Shown: positions 20,392 through 27,907 of the stretch, in pieces
How the letters are laid out: each line of letters starts with the position of its first letter
Numbering within the stretch: the first letter of the stretch is position 1
NCBI RefSeq assembly: GCF_015477765.1
Contig: NZ_JADLQQ010000004.1
Span: forward strand, 558,001 to 622,000
Origin: Nocardia transvalensis
GTDB lineage: Bacteria > Actinomycetota > Actinomycetes > Mycobacteriales > Mycobacteriaceae
Direction: 5' to 3'
Length of the DNA: 64,000 nt
Translations under genes and position numbers: made by a program
Notes under the pieces: model-generated
What the model was told of the DNA's origin: nothing
What the model saw: only the letters and a program-made list of their open reading frames with translations
Databases searched by the model: none

Positions 20392-20422
20392 CTGATCCCG
20401 GCGAAAAGCACGCCGGGATCAG
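20392..20422. terminator. Hairpin of the CAAAAGCAT-loop element, after the helicase
   Basis: Perfect eleven-base arms CTGATCCCGGC and GCCGGGATCAG enclose the nine-base loop GAAAAGCAC; the closing G and C can extend the stem. It begins six bases after the helicase stop codon. Core arms and loop match three other hairpins in the window, at 20628, 40749 and 44418. There is no U-tract, so it is a terminator or an mRNA 3'-end stabiliser. Confidence 0.7.
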
Positions 20423-20544
20423 GAAATTGGGACGCCTGCCGGGATCGGGAAATTGGGATGGCCGCCGGGAAGTAGAGCGTCCGCCGGGAGGTCAAGTGGG
20501 CCGGGAGGTGGAGTGGCGGCCGGAAGATGGAGTAGCTGCCGGAA
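20412..20544. repeat. Degenerate tandem array of GCCGGRA units
   Basis: Seven units starting GCCGGGA or GCCGGAA begin at 20412, 20438, 20464, 20483, 20500, 20519 and 20538. The first two are 26 bases apart and share GGGAT followed by GGGAAATTGGGA or a near copy. The later ones have decayed to 17-19 bases with a consensus near GCCGGGAGGTNGAGTGG. The first unit is the right arm of the hairpin at 20392. No reading frame uses the array. Confidence 0.6.
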
Positions 20545-20627
20545 CGTGTTGCGGTGCGCGTAGCGCCAAGTCGTCATCCCGACGTGCTGTACCGCCTCGT
20601 ATTCCTGGCGTGCCGAACTCCCTCATG

Positions 20628-20650
20628 TCCCGGCATGCTTGTGGCCGGGA
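20628..20650. terminator. Hairpin of the same element, abutting the TetR stop codon
   Basis: Arms TCCCGGC and GCCGGGA with loop ATGCTTGTG, which read on the other strand is CACAAGCAT. It is therefore the reverse orientation of the element seen at 40749 and 44418, with one loop change. It ends one base before the TGA of the TetR gene at 20651-20653 and could end transcription of that gene. Confidence 0.6.
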
Positions 20651-21262
20651 TCAGGTTGGGGCGGTTTCGGGGACGGGCCAGGCGGCCATGGCTCGGTCGA
20701 TGGAGCGGTTGAGTTGGGGGAGGGTGGCGCCGTCGCGGGCCTGGATGGAGAGGCCGAACAGGATGGTGGCGTAGAAGGTGGCCAGTTCGGTGGTGTCGGT
20801 GTCGGCGGGGAGGTCGCCGTCGGTGATGCCGCGGTCGAGGCGGCTGCGGATGTCTTCGGTTGTGTGCCTGCGTTTTTCGGCGAGGAAGTCGCGGATGGTG
20901 GCGTTGCGGGTGGTGTAGGTGGAGCCGGCGAGGACGACCATGCAGCCTCGCGGGGTGGTGCCGTCGACGTAGGCGGTGGCGTTGTCGCGCAGCATCGCCT
21001 CGATGCTCGCGCGGGCGGTCGGCTCCTCGCGCAGGGCGCGGGCGGTGTAGCTGCCGTCGGTGGTGCGGTACAGGTCCACGGCCTCGCGGAACAGGTTCTC
21101 CTTACTGCCGAAGGCCGCGTACAGGCTGGGGGAGTTGATGCCCATCGCCGCGGTGAGGTCGCTCATCGAGGCGCCCTCGTAGCCGTGCTCCCAGAACACC
21201 TCCATCGCGCGCCGCAGCGCGAGGGCGCGATCGAAGGCGCGCGGTCGTCCGCGTTCGGCCAT
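20651..21262 (-). CDS. TetR family transcriptional repressor
   Basis: A 203-residue regulator. The N-terminal DNA-binding domain runs [20 protein letters not shown], then [20 protein letters not shown] and [18 protein letters not shown], the classic TetR helix-turn-helix. The rest is helical ligand-binding domain with [12 protein letters not shown]. The divergent SDR gene 107 bases away is the obvious target, and two related sites lie in the gap. I chose ATG 21262, which follows AAAGGGTGG; GTG 21271 is an alternative adding three residues. Confidence 0.88.
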   Translation of the reverse strand: MAERGRPRAFDRALALRRAMEVFWEHGYEGASMSDLTAAMGINSPSLYAAFGSKENLFREAVDLYRTTDGSYTARALREEPTARASIEAMLRDNATAYVDGTTPRGCMVVLAGSTYTTRNATIRDFLAEKRRHTTEDIRSRLDRGITDGDLPADTDTTELATFYATILFGLSIQARDGATLPQLNRSIDRAMAAWPVPETAPT

Positions 21263-21276
21263 GGTCACCACCCTTT

Positions 21277-21354
21277 CTGTATCGATCGTTAAATATACCC
21301 CTTGACACTCCTCGTCGGCATCTGCTTGGGTTATTTATGTACTGATCGACACAG
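21277..21354. promoter_or_regulatory. Paired operator-like sites between tetR and the SDR gene
   Basis: CTGTATCGATCG at 21277-21288 and CTGATCGACACAG at 21342-21354 are inverted copies of one motif (the second reads CTGTGTCGATCAG on the other strand). Each has a near-palindromic core around CGATC. They flank the divergent promoter region, which contains TTGACA at 21302-21307. This is the expected layout for TetR autoregulation and repression of the SDR gene. Confidence 0.55.
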
Positions 21355-21369
21355 AATTAGGAGTTCGAG

Positions 21370-22110
21370 ATGAACGACCTCACCGGCACCGCGGCCCTCG
21401 TCACCGGCGGCAGCAGGGGCATCGGCGCGGCAATCGTGCGGCACCTGGCCGCGGCGGGCGCCGATGTCGCACTGACCTACCGCGGCGGCGAGGAGGACGC
21501 GCGCAAGGTGGTGGCCGAGATCGAGGCGCTGGGCCGCCGTGCGCTGGCCATCCGGGCCGACAGCGCCGCCGCGGGTGAGGTCACCGCCGCCGTGCATCGC
21601 GCCGCCGACGAGCTGGGACGGCTCGACGTCCTGGTCAACAACGCGGGCATTTTCCCGGCCAAGCCGTTCGAGGAGTTCACCGTCGCCGAGATCGATCAGG
21701 CGCTGAACATCCACTCCCGGGCCGCCTTCGTGGCCGCGCAGGCCGCGGTCGCCCACATGACCGAGGGCGGGCGGATCATCAGCATCGGCTCGAATCTGTC
21801 CGAGCGCGCGATCTTCGGCGGTATCTCGCTGTACAACCTGAGCAAGTCGGGGTTGAACGGTTTCACCCGGGCTTTGGCGCGCGAGCTGGGCCCGCGCGGC
21901 ATTACGGTGAATCTGGTGCAGCCCGGTTCCACCGACACCGATATGAACCCGGCGGGTGGCGAGCACGCGCCCCAGCAGTTGCAGTTCAATGCTCTGGGCC
22001 GGTACGGCAGCCCGGACGATATCGCCGCGGCAGTGGCCTTCCTGGCCGGACCGTCGGGTCGCAGCATCAGCGGCGCCGTCCTGACCGTGGACGGTGGCAC
22101 CAACGCCTGA
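21370..22110 (+). CDS. Short-chain dehydrogenase/reductase (SDR)
   Basis: A 246-residue classical SDR. The NAD(P)-binding motif is LVTGGSRGIG (TGxxxGxG), with NNAG in DVLVNNAGIFPA. The catalytic serine lies in IISIGSNLS and the Tyr-x3-Lys pair in SLYNLSKSGLNGFTRALA. The C-terminus ends SISGAVLTVDGGTNA, the usual FabG-like close. The arginine in YRGGEEDA after beta-2 suggests NADPH preference. The substrate is unknown; regulation by a divergent TetR points to a xenobiotic or small ketone. ATG 21370 follows TTAGGAGTTCGAG, a good ribosome-binding site. Confidence 0.92.
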   Translation: MNDLTGTAALVTGGSRGIGAAIVRHLAAAGADVALTYRGGEEDARKVVAEIEALGRRALAIRADSAAAGEVTAAVHRAADELGRLDVLVNNAGIFPAKPFEEFTVAEIDQALNIHSRAAFVAAQAAVAHMTEGGRIISIGSNLSERAIFGGISLYNLSKSGLNGFTRALARELGPRGITVNLVQPGSTDTDMNPAGGEHAPQQLQFNALGRYGSPDDIAAAVAFLAGPSGRSISGAVLTVDGGTNA

Positions 22111-22113
22111 GCC

Positions 22114-23025
22114 TCAGCGGGCGAAGTACCGTCCGGGGGAAACCCCCACGGCGCGGCGGAAGGCGGCCACGTAGGCGCTCGCGGTCCCGTAGCCGACCCG
22201 CTCGGCGATCCGGGCCACCGGCAGCCCGGCAGCCAGCAGCGGCAGCGAGGCCGCGAGCCGAATCTGAGTCCGCCACTGCCCGAAGGTGATTCCGGTCTCG
22301 GCGAGAAACAGCCGGGCCAGGGTGCGCGGACTCGCCGCGGCGCCGACGGCCAGCTGCGCCAGCGTCCGGTCATCGGCCGGATCGCGCAGCAGCGCCTCGG
22401 CGACCGTCCGGGCCCGCGCATCGGTGGGTAGCGGAGCGCCGACAGGGATCACCGGTACCGGTTCGAGGAGGTCGAACACCACCGCCTCCGCGCGTCGGCG
22501 ACGATCGGCGTCGAGAGCATTGCCGTGGCGATCGGCGGTGTCGAAAGATGTTGTTGTGCGGTGGTTTTCGCTATCGGTCCGGGGCGCCCGGGCGTTGTCG
22601 CCGGCCGTGGTGTCGGCCCGGAGCATCGTCGTCCACTGTGCCGAGGAGGCGGGATGTCCACTGCCTGCCGTCAAATAGTCGAACAGCTCGTGCAGTAAGC
22701 GGCCGACGCGCAACAGCGTCGGGGCCGCGAAGGTGACCGGGCACCGAGCGGGCTCGACGAAGATGCCGCGCATGGTCGCGCCGCCGGAGGTTCCGGTGCG
22801 ATGGACGGTGCCGTGGGGGATCCACAGCGCTCTGGTCGGCGGTAGCACCCAGTGCCCGCCGCCCACGTCCACGGCGAGCACTCCCCGTGAGGCCCAGACG
22901 ATTTGGTGTTGCGGGTGCTGGTGCCGGTCGAACCAGTGGCCCGCCGGAAGCACGCTGGCCCCGAACACCATGGCGGTCGGTCCCGTCGGCGCGGGCAGCA
23001 GGCGGGCATGACCGTTTGGCGACAC
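22114..23025 (-). CDS. AraC family regulator with cupin sensor and a polar insert
   Basis: A 303-residue protein. The N-terminal cupin domain includes HWFDRHQHPQHQIVWASRGV and HWVLPPTRALWIPHGTVHRT. The C-terminal domain has two helix-turn-helix motifs: LAQLAVGAAASPRTLARLFL and VARIAERVGYGTASAYVAAF, then FRRAVGVSPGRYFAR. Between the domains there is an unusual charged, Asp/Arg/Thr-rich stretch of about 45 residues (from RADTTAGDNARAPRTD to DADRRRRAEAV); related regulators of this type are typically nearer 260 residues. The GTG at 23025 follows TACCGT by eight bases on the minus strand, suggesting a leaderless mRNA. It is divergent from a methyltransferase gene. Confidence 0.85.
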   Translation of the reverse strand: MSPNGHARLLPAPTGPTAMVFGASVLPAGHWFDRHQHPQHQIVWASRGVLAVDVGGGHWVLPPTRALWIPHGTVHRTGTSGGATMRGIFVEPARCPVTFAAPTLLRVGRLLHELFDYLTAGSGHPASSAQWTTMLRADTTAGDNARAPRTDSENHRTTTSFDTADRHGNALDADRRRRAEAVVFDLLEPVPVIPVGAPLPTDARARTVAEALLRDPADDRTLAQLAVGAAASPRTLARLFLAETGITFGQWRTQIRLAASLPLLAAGLPVARIAERVGYGTASAYVAAFRRAVGVSPGRYFAR

Positions 23026-23080
23026 AATCTGTCACGGTAGCGTCTCGCGGTCACCCGCGGCGATCCCTAGCGTCGTGACC

Positions 23081-23647
23081 ATGACGATGAATCTCGTGCA
23101 CCGCCTGCTCTGCCGTTCCGCGCGATGGGAACGCGCCAGCGCCACCCGGATCGTGCCGTGGGCACTGTCCGGTGTCGACCTCGGGGACGCCACTTTGGAG
23201 GTCGGACCCGGCTACGGCGCGAATGTGCGTGCGCTGCACCAGCGCACGCGAAAGCTGGCCGGAGTCGAGATAGACCCGGTCCTGGCCGCGCGACTGCGCG
23301 ACCGGCAGGGTGACCTGATCGACGTGGTGGAGGGGGACGGTGCCGCAATGCCCCTGCCGGACAAGGAATTCAGCGCGGTCGTGAGCTTCACGATGCTGCA
23401 CCACGTCCCCTCGCCGACCCAGCAGGACGCCCTGTTCGCCGAGGCGTTCCGTGTCCTGCGCCCCGGTGGTGTCTTCGCGGGCAGCGACGGCCTGGACCGC
23501 CTCGGCTTCCGGCTGCTCCATATCGGCGACACCTGCGTCCCCGTCCCACCCGACACGCTCACCGATCGCCTCACGCGCGTCGGGTTCACCGACGTCGAGG
23601 TCGAGCGGGGAACCGGAAGCTTCCGCTTCCGGGCCTACCGCCGGTAG
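23081..23647 (+). CDS. Class I SAM-dependent methyltransferase
   Basis: A 188-residue protein with the SAM-binding glycine loop TLEVGPGYGANVRAL, the acidic end of beta-2 in LAGVEIDP, and VVEGDGAAMPLPDKEFSAVV as motif II. The post-motif VVSFTMLHHV and AFRVLRPGGVF complete the UbiE/Methyltransf_11 pattern. The acceptor substrate is not evident. It is shorter than typical (about 200-250) because the C-terminal cap is small. ATG 23081 is seven bases after TAGCGT, which fits a leaderless transcript. The divergent AraC regulator, 55 bases away, is the likely controller. Confidence 0.85.
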   Translation: MTMNLVHRLLCRSARWERASATRIVPWALSGVDLGDATLEVGPGYGANVRALHQRTRKLAGVEIDPVLAARLRDRQGDLIDVVEGDGAAMPLPDKEFSAVVSFTMLHHVPSPTQQDALFAEAFRVLRPGGVFAGSDGLDRLGFRLLHIGDTCVPVPPDTLTDRLTRVGFTDVEVERGTGSFRFRAYRR

Positions 23648-23696
23648 CGTTCTCGCCGTCCCGGAACGTCGGGGCGCCCGCCCGGATCGGCGTGGG

Positions 23697-24257
23697 TCAT
23701 ACCGCGGGAATCGTGAAATATGTTGCTGGGTCGAGGGAGTCGAGCGGTGTCCAGCGTGGTGGTGGGGTGTCGGTGGTGGTGGGTTCGTCGGTGAGGTCAC
23801 GGCGGTAGCCCTGCAGGTCCAAGGCCAGCCAAGGGTTTTCGTCGACACGGCGGGTCAGGGCGTAGCAGGTGGCGAGGTAGTGCAGGCAGCGCGGGGTGCG
23901 GGCGGAGCAGGAGCAGTCGGTGCTCAGCAGGCGAGGAGCGACGGAGATGCCCGCTGCGCTCAGCGCGGCGTGTAGATCGTCGCCGAGTTCGACCGCCTGG
24001 GCGGGCACGACGGTACCGATGGCGGTGATCGTTTCGCGCGACAGCGGGGTCAGCTCCAGATAGGTCACCGACGCCTGCGCACCGCGGTGGATGCTCGCGC
24101 GCACCGTGGTCCCGTCGATCTCGAGGTGCACGCCGCCGTGGCGGGCCACGCTGCGGGCGCGGGGCAGCAGCGGTTCGGGGCGGGTCAGGCTCAGCGGTTC
24201 GGCCAGGCGGACCCAATCCATCCCCCAGGCCGTATACCCGAATTCGTTGTCGGCCAT
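23697..24257 (-). CDS. SWIM zinc-finger protein, partner of HelZ-like ATPase
   Basis: A 186-residue protein with one recognisable module: STDCSCSARTPRCLHYLATC, a SWIM-type CxCx(n)CxH zinc finger. The N-terminal part begins FGYTAWGMDWVRLAEPLS, similar to the start of actinobacterial SWIM proteins encoded next to SNF2 helicases. The zinc finger is expected to bind DNA or the helicase. The ATG at 24257 is separated from the helicase stop codon by a single base, so the two are translationally coupled. The gene order matches M. tuberculosis helZ and Rv2102 as I recall it. Confidence 0.85.
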   Translation of the reverse strand: MADNEFGYTAWGMDWVRLAEPLSLTRPEPLLPRARSVARHGGVHLEIDGTTVRASIHRGAQASVTYLELTPLSRETITAIGTVVPAQAVELGDDLHAALSAAGISVAPRLLSTDCSCSARTPRCLHYLATCYALTRRVDENPWLALDLQGYRRDLTDEPTTTDTPPPRWTPLDSLDPATYFTIPAV

Positions 24258-24258
24258 C

Positions 24259-26028
24259 TCAGTTCCCTCGCTTCCGCCGCAGGATCTCCAGCAGGTGTTC
24301 GTCGTCCAGACGGGCCAGGGCGGCCACGAGATTGGTTTGGGCGTCGCCGAGATCGGCCAGCACGGCCTTGCGTTCGTGCATGGCGGCGATATGTTCCTCG
24401 ACCGTCGTTCCGGTGGTGAGGGTGGTGACGGTGACCGGGCGGGTCTGCCCGATCCGATGCGCCCGATCCGAGGCCTGGGCCTCCACCGCGGGATTCCACC
24501 AGCGATCGAAGTGCACGACGTCCGCCGCCCGGGTGAGGGTGAGCCCGGTGCCCGCCGCGCGCAGGCTCAGCACCAGCACCGGCGGGCCGTCGGCGGCCTG
24601 GAAGCGGGTGACGATCTCACCGCGTTCGGCGGAGTTCAGGCCGCCGTGGAAGAACGGCACCTGCACGCCGAATCGTTCCGCACAGTGACGGACCAGCAGC
24701 TCACCCGTTCGCCGGTACTGCGTGAAAATCAGCGTGGGGGAGTCCAATTCGAGATTGTTGGCGAGGATGTCGAAACAGACGTCGAATTTGCCGGAGCGCC
24801 CGTCCAATTCGTCGAGGTCGCCGGTCACCAGGCCGGGGTGGTTGCACACCTGCTTCAGTTCCGTGAGCGCCGCCAGCACGCGACTGTGCCGCTGGGCGCC
24901 GACACCGAATCCCTCGGCTTCGGCGCGGTCGAGCAACTCGTCGTAGAGCCGCTGCTGTTCGTCGGTGAGATCGCACACCAGATCGCAGTGGATCTTCGGC
25001 GGCAGCGCGGCGGCCACCTCGCTCTTCTTGCGCGCCAGCACGATCGGCTCGAGGGTGTCGCGCAGCCGGATCACCGCGTCGTGCGAGCCCTCGTGGATCG
25101 GCCGCACGAAGCGCCGCCGGAATTGCGCCTGGTGAGTGAAGGACTGCGGGACAACGAGATTCAGTAGCGCCCACAATTCGTCCAGATGGTTCTCCACCGG
25201 CGTCCCCGTCAGCGCCACCCTGGCCTGCGCGGCGATCGACCGCGCTGCCCGGGCCACCTGGGTCCGCGGATTCTTCAGCACCTGCGCCTCGTCGAAAACC
25301 GCCGTGGCCCACTGGTGTTCGGCCAGCGCACGGCCGTGCCCGCGCAGGGTCGGATAACCCACCACCACGACCGTGCCCGGCCCGGCCGCCAGTTCGCCAC
25401 CGCGCCAGGCCACCGGCCGCAGCTCGGATGCGAACCGTTCGATCTCGTGCACCCAATTGCCGACCAGCGAGGTCGGGCAGATCACCAGCTGCGGACCCTG
25501 CTCGCCGCGCCCGAGTAGATAGCCGATGGCCTGCACGGTCTTTCCCAGACCCATCTCGTCGGCCAGGATCGCCCCGCCGTGCGTCGCTGTCGTCTCCCGC
25601 AGCCAGGCGATGCCGCGGGCCTGATAGGGGCGCAGCTCGGCCTTCAACGTATTGCGCAGTTCGGCGGCGACGGCCAGCGTGCCGGTGCAGGCCCGCACCG
25701 CCCGGTCGGCCGACACGACGGCCGTGCCCGCCGCATTGGGTACCGCATGCCCGGCCGTCGGTAGCGTCGGATCGGGCGCGCCCGCCAGGACCGAGTGCCA
25801 GGCCGCGACGGACGCGCCGGGATCCCCGGGAACGAGGGCGGTGAACCGCTCCGGCTCGGCGATCGTGCACTCGACCGCGGTGACGGTGAACCCGCCCGCG
25901 GCGGCCGGGACGGCGAGGGCGATGGGCTCGGATTCCGCGCCCGGTGCGGGCCCGGGGCCGTGGCCGGTCCAGGTCCACAGCGCGAACAGATGCCGATCGG
26001 GCAGATAGGTGGCATGTGTGGTGGGCAG
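24259..26028 (-). CDS. SNF2-family ATPase (HelZ-like) with shortened N-terminus
   Basis: The SNF2 core is complete: RPYQARGIAWL, Walker A ADEMGLGKTVQAIGYLL, ATAVFDEAQVLKNPRT (DEAQ box), ALTGTPVENHLDELWALLN, then in lobe two LIFTQYRRTGELL, LSLRAAGTGLTLTRAADVVH and ASDRAHRIGQTRPV. GTG 25716 is the first usual start, but the same frame continues upstream with strong coding bias and reads LPTTHATYLPDRHLFALWTW, like a HelZ N-terminus, up to a stop at 26044-26046. No ATG, GTG or TTG occurs in that extension; CTG 26028 lies six bases after GAGGGG and is my chosen start. The region before the core is only about 125 residues, against several hundred in full-length HelZ. Confidence 0.75.
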   Translation of the reverse strand: MPTTHATYLPDRHLFALWTWTGHGPGPAPGAESEPIALAVPAAAGGFTVTAVECTIAEPERFTALVPGDPGASVAAWHSVLAGAPDPTLPTAGHAVPNAAGTAVVSADRAVRACTGTLAVAAELRNTLKAELRPYQARGIAWLRETTATHGGAILADEMGLGKTVQAIGYLLGRGEQGPQLVICPTSLVGNWVHEIERFASELRPVAWRGGELAAGPGTVVVVGYPTLRGHGRALAEHQWATAVFDEAQVLKNPRTQVARAARSIAAQARVALTGTPVENHLDELWALLNLVVPQSFTHQAQFRRRFVRPIHEGSHDAVIRLRDTLEPIVLARKKSEVAAALPPKIHCDLVCDLTDEQQRLYDELLDRAEAEGFGVGAQRHSRVLAALTELKQVCNHPGLVTGDLDELDGRSGKFDVCFDILANNLELDSPTLIFTQYRRTGELLVRHCAERFGVQVPFFHGGLNSAERGEIVTRFQAADGPPVLVLSLRAAGTGLTLTRAADVVHFDRWWNPAVEAQASDRAHRIGQTRPVTVTTLTTGTTVEEHIAAMHERKAVLADLGDAQTNLVAALARLDDEHLLEILRRKRGN

Positions 26029-26048
26029 AACGAACCCCTCTGATCAAC

Positions 26049-26086
26049 GTACGGCGTACGGGGTATTATAACTCCGTACATCGTAC
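26049..26086. promoter_or_regulatory. Two GTAC-N3-GTAC operator sites around a divergent promoter
   Basis: GTACGGCGTAC at 26049-26059 and GTACATCGTAC at 26076-26086 are short palindrome-like sites. Together with the intervening TATTATAAC they make a larger imperfect inverted repeat centred on an AT-rich -10-like segment. The site lies between the divergent HelZ-like gene and the TetR gene, so binding would control both. The likely ligand is the TetR protein encoded at 26109. Confidence 0.6.
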
Positions 26087-26108
26087 CGATATTCCGACGG
26101 GAGTGTCC

Positions 26109-26861
26109 GTGACCGACGACACGGCGGTCGAGCAGGCGAAACAGCTCATGACCCTGCTGTGGCGGGAGGCGCTTCCGCCGCAGCAGGGCGTGCGCGGGCC
26201 CAAGCAGACGGTCAGCGTGGACGAGGTGGTGTGGGCCGGTATCGCGATCGCCGACCGCGACGGCTACGACCGGGTGTCGATTCGTGCGGTGGCCACCGAA
26301 CTGGGGCTGGGCACGATGAGCGTCTACACGTATGTGCCCAGTAAGGAAGCGCTGATCATCCTCATGGTCGATGCCGTCGCCGCCGAGGACGCGCCGATCG
26401 ACGCCACCCTGCCCACTCGCGAGCGGATGGCCGAGATCGCCCGCGGCGTGCGCGCGGAGCTGATCGCGCATCCGTGGCTACTGGAGGTGCCGCCGTGGCG
26501 ATTGGTGTTGGGGCCGGGCCGGTTACGCCGCTACGAGCGGCAACTGGCCGCGCTCGACGGGATCGGCCTGACCGACCTGGAGATGGACCGGGTGATCGCG
26601 GTGCTGTCGGAATTCGCGACGGGTAATGCCCGCATGGCGGTCGCGGCCCAGCGCAGCGCGCGCGAGATGAGCGATGCGCAGTGGTGGGAGGTGCACGGCC
26701 CGTTGCTGACTCGGGTCATCCCGCCCGCGGAGTTCCCGCTCTCCGGGCGGGTGGGGGCGACGGTGGGGGAGAAATATCAGGCGCCCGGCGATCCGGACGG
26801 GGACTTCGACTTCGGCCTGGCGCGGCTGCTCGACGGCATCGAGGCGGGGCTCACGCTGTGA
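26109..26861 (+). CDS. TetR/AcrR family regulator (TetR_C_1 type)
   Basis: A 250-residue regulator. The DNA-binding domain includes VSVDEVVWAGIAIADRDGYD, VSIRAVATELGLGTMSVYTY and VPSKEALIILMVDAV. The C-terminal helical domain begins RERMAEIARGVRAELIAHPW and resembles the tetracycline-repressor C-terminal type (LLEVPPWRLVLGPGRLRRYE). GTG 26109 is chosen because GGGAG lies five bases before it. It is divergent from the HelZ-like operon with paired palindromic sites between, so it probably represses itself and possibly the helicase-SWIM pair. The ligand is unknown. Confidence 0.85.
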   Translation: MTDDTAVEQAKQLMTLLWREALPPQQGVRGPKQTVSVDEVVWAGIAIADRDGYDRVSIRAVATELGLGTMSVYTYVPSKEALIILMVDAVAAEDAPIDATLPTRERMAEIARGVRAELIAHPWLLEVPPWRLVLGPGRLRRYERQLAALDGIGLTDLEMDRVIAVLSEFATGNARMAVAAQRSAREMSDAQWWEVHGPLLTRVIPPAEFPLSGRVGATVGEKYQAPGDPDGDFDFGLARLLDGIEAGLTL

Positions 26862-26884
26862 GATAGCTCTCTTCCGGAACGACT

Positions 26885-26913
26885 GACGGGCGGCCCCGAA
26901 AGGGCCGCCCGTC
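26885..26913. terminator. Bidirectional terminator between tetR and DUF7455 gene
   Basis: Perfect twelve-base arms GACGGGCGGCCC and GGGCCGCCCGTC with loop CGAAA. It stands 24 bases after the TetR stop codon and 50 bases before the stop codon of the convergent DUF7455 gene, so it can serve both. Confidence 0.85.
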
Positions 26914-26963
26914 GTGGCTTGTTCAGTTGAGGGATTTACTTGTCGAGCGGACGAAGGAGCTGA

Positions 26964-27158
26964 TTACAGCGCCGGTGCCGACTCCGTGTCGATCACGGCC
27001 TCGAGCTCGCGCAGACGCGCCATGTGCTCATTGGCGTGATGCTGGCAGAAGAGCAACTCGCCACCAGCGGGAAGGGTCGCGCGCACGCGCGCGGCCGCCC
27101 CGCAGCGGTCGCAACGGTCGACCGCGGTCAGTGGGGTGCTAGTCAGTGTTCCTGGCAT
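26964..27158 (-). CDS. DUF7455 family zinc-ribbon-like small protein
   Basis: A 64-residue protein with VDRCDRCGAAARVRATLP followed by ELLFCQHHANEHMARLRELE. The CxxC and C-x-H-H-x4-H residues make a likely small zinc site. This family is widespread in actinobacteria, and I recall it near the primary sigma factor gene. Function is unknown. The start is well defined: GGAGGAGTC directly precedes ATG 27158. About 350 bases of promoter region lie upstream. Confidence 0.85.
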   Translation of the reverse strand: MPGTLTSTPLTAVDRCDRCGAAARVRATLPAGGELLFCQHHANEHMARLRELEAVIDTESAPAL

Positions 27159-27511
27159 GACTCCTCCGTCCTGGCTCCCGGCGCAGAAAGCCGTTCGCCT
27201 GGGTGTGGGGCCCGCGGTCCCTTCCGCGGGCTCGCTACCGCTACTTCCCAGCAGTGGCTATGACTACTTTGTCAGACGTTCGGGACGGGGGCTTTGTTCC
27301 CGGAGATGTTTCTTTGTGTTTTCCCTAACATGACCAGGCATTTCGCGGAAAGCGAACACGCTGGCCAGCTCGGGTGGTACGCGGGCCCACCTCCGTGAAC
27401 AGGCCGATCCAGTTGTCTTGTCGGCAGATTACCCCGGCCCACCGACACTCACACTCGGGTTTCGGCAAACTCCGAGGCCACAGCCGGTGTGACGTAGGTT
27501 ATGGTCGACCC
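27159..27511. other. Divergent intergenic region with a hairpin
   Basis: No coding frame is convincing. GCCCGCGG and CCGCGGGC (27210-27231) form an eight-base stem with loop TCCCTT, about 50 bases upstream of the DUF7455 start. Around 27290-27335 there is a locally AT-rich patch (TTTCTTTGTGTTTTCC, then TAACAT) suited to a promoter. On the DUF952 side, TAGGTT and the overlapping TATGGT precede ATG 27512. The stretch most likely carries two divergent promoters and a structured leader for the DUF7455 mRNA. Confidence 0.45.
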
Positions 27512-27892
27512 ATGGTCGCCGAGAATGCCCGAATTGCCAAGGCGCGCATGCTGCTTCACATGTGCACCCGCGACGAGTGGGAGGTCGCCCGCGCCGTGGG
27601 GCAGCGGCTGGCCCCCTCGCTGGACACCGAAGGCTTCATCCACCTGTCCACGCCCCAGCAGGTGCATCTACCCGCCAACCGCCTGTTCGCCGGTCGGGAG
27701 GACCTGGTGCTGCTGTGGCTGGACCAGGACCGACTGGGAGCCCCGGTGAAGTGGGAACCCGGTGTGCCCGGCGATCCGTCCGCGATGCTGTTTCCGCACC
27801 TGTACGGTCCGATCCCGGTCGCCGCCGTGGTCGAGGTTACCGACTACCGACCCGGCGCCAACGGTGCCTTTCCGGAGATTTCGGACGCCTGA
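27512..27892 (+). CDS. DUF952 family protein
   Basis: A 126-residue cytosolic protein with the DUF952 signature: LLHMCTRDEWEVA, GFIHLSTPQQVHLPANRLFA, LVLLWLDQDRLGAPVKWEP and FPHLYGPIPVAAVVEV. The histidines in LLHM, FIHLS and FPHLYG are the conserved residues and resemble a tRNA 2'-phosphotransferase- or ADP-ribosyl-related fold, but no activity is established. ATG 27512 is taken because the protein then starts just before the conserved domain. The antiporter regulator gene follows 15 bases after the stop codon. Confidence 0.85.
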   Translation: MVAENARIAKARMLLHMCTRDEWEVARAVGQRLAPSLDTEGFIHLSTPQQVHLPANRLFAGREDLVLLWLDQDRLGAPVKWEPGVPGDPSAMLFPHLYGPIPVAAVVEVTDYRPGANGAFPEISDA

Positions 27893-27907
27893 CCTAGGGT
27901 GTAGGGC

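Noticed and set aside
20412..20544. Possible CRISPR array
   Set aside because: Units are short (17-26 bases), irregular and without unique spacers; no cas genes are near.
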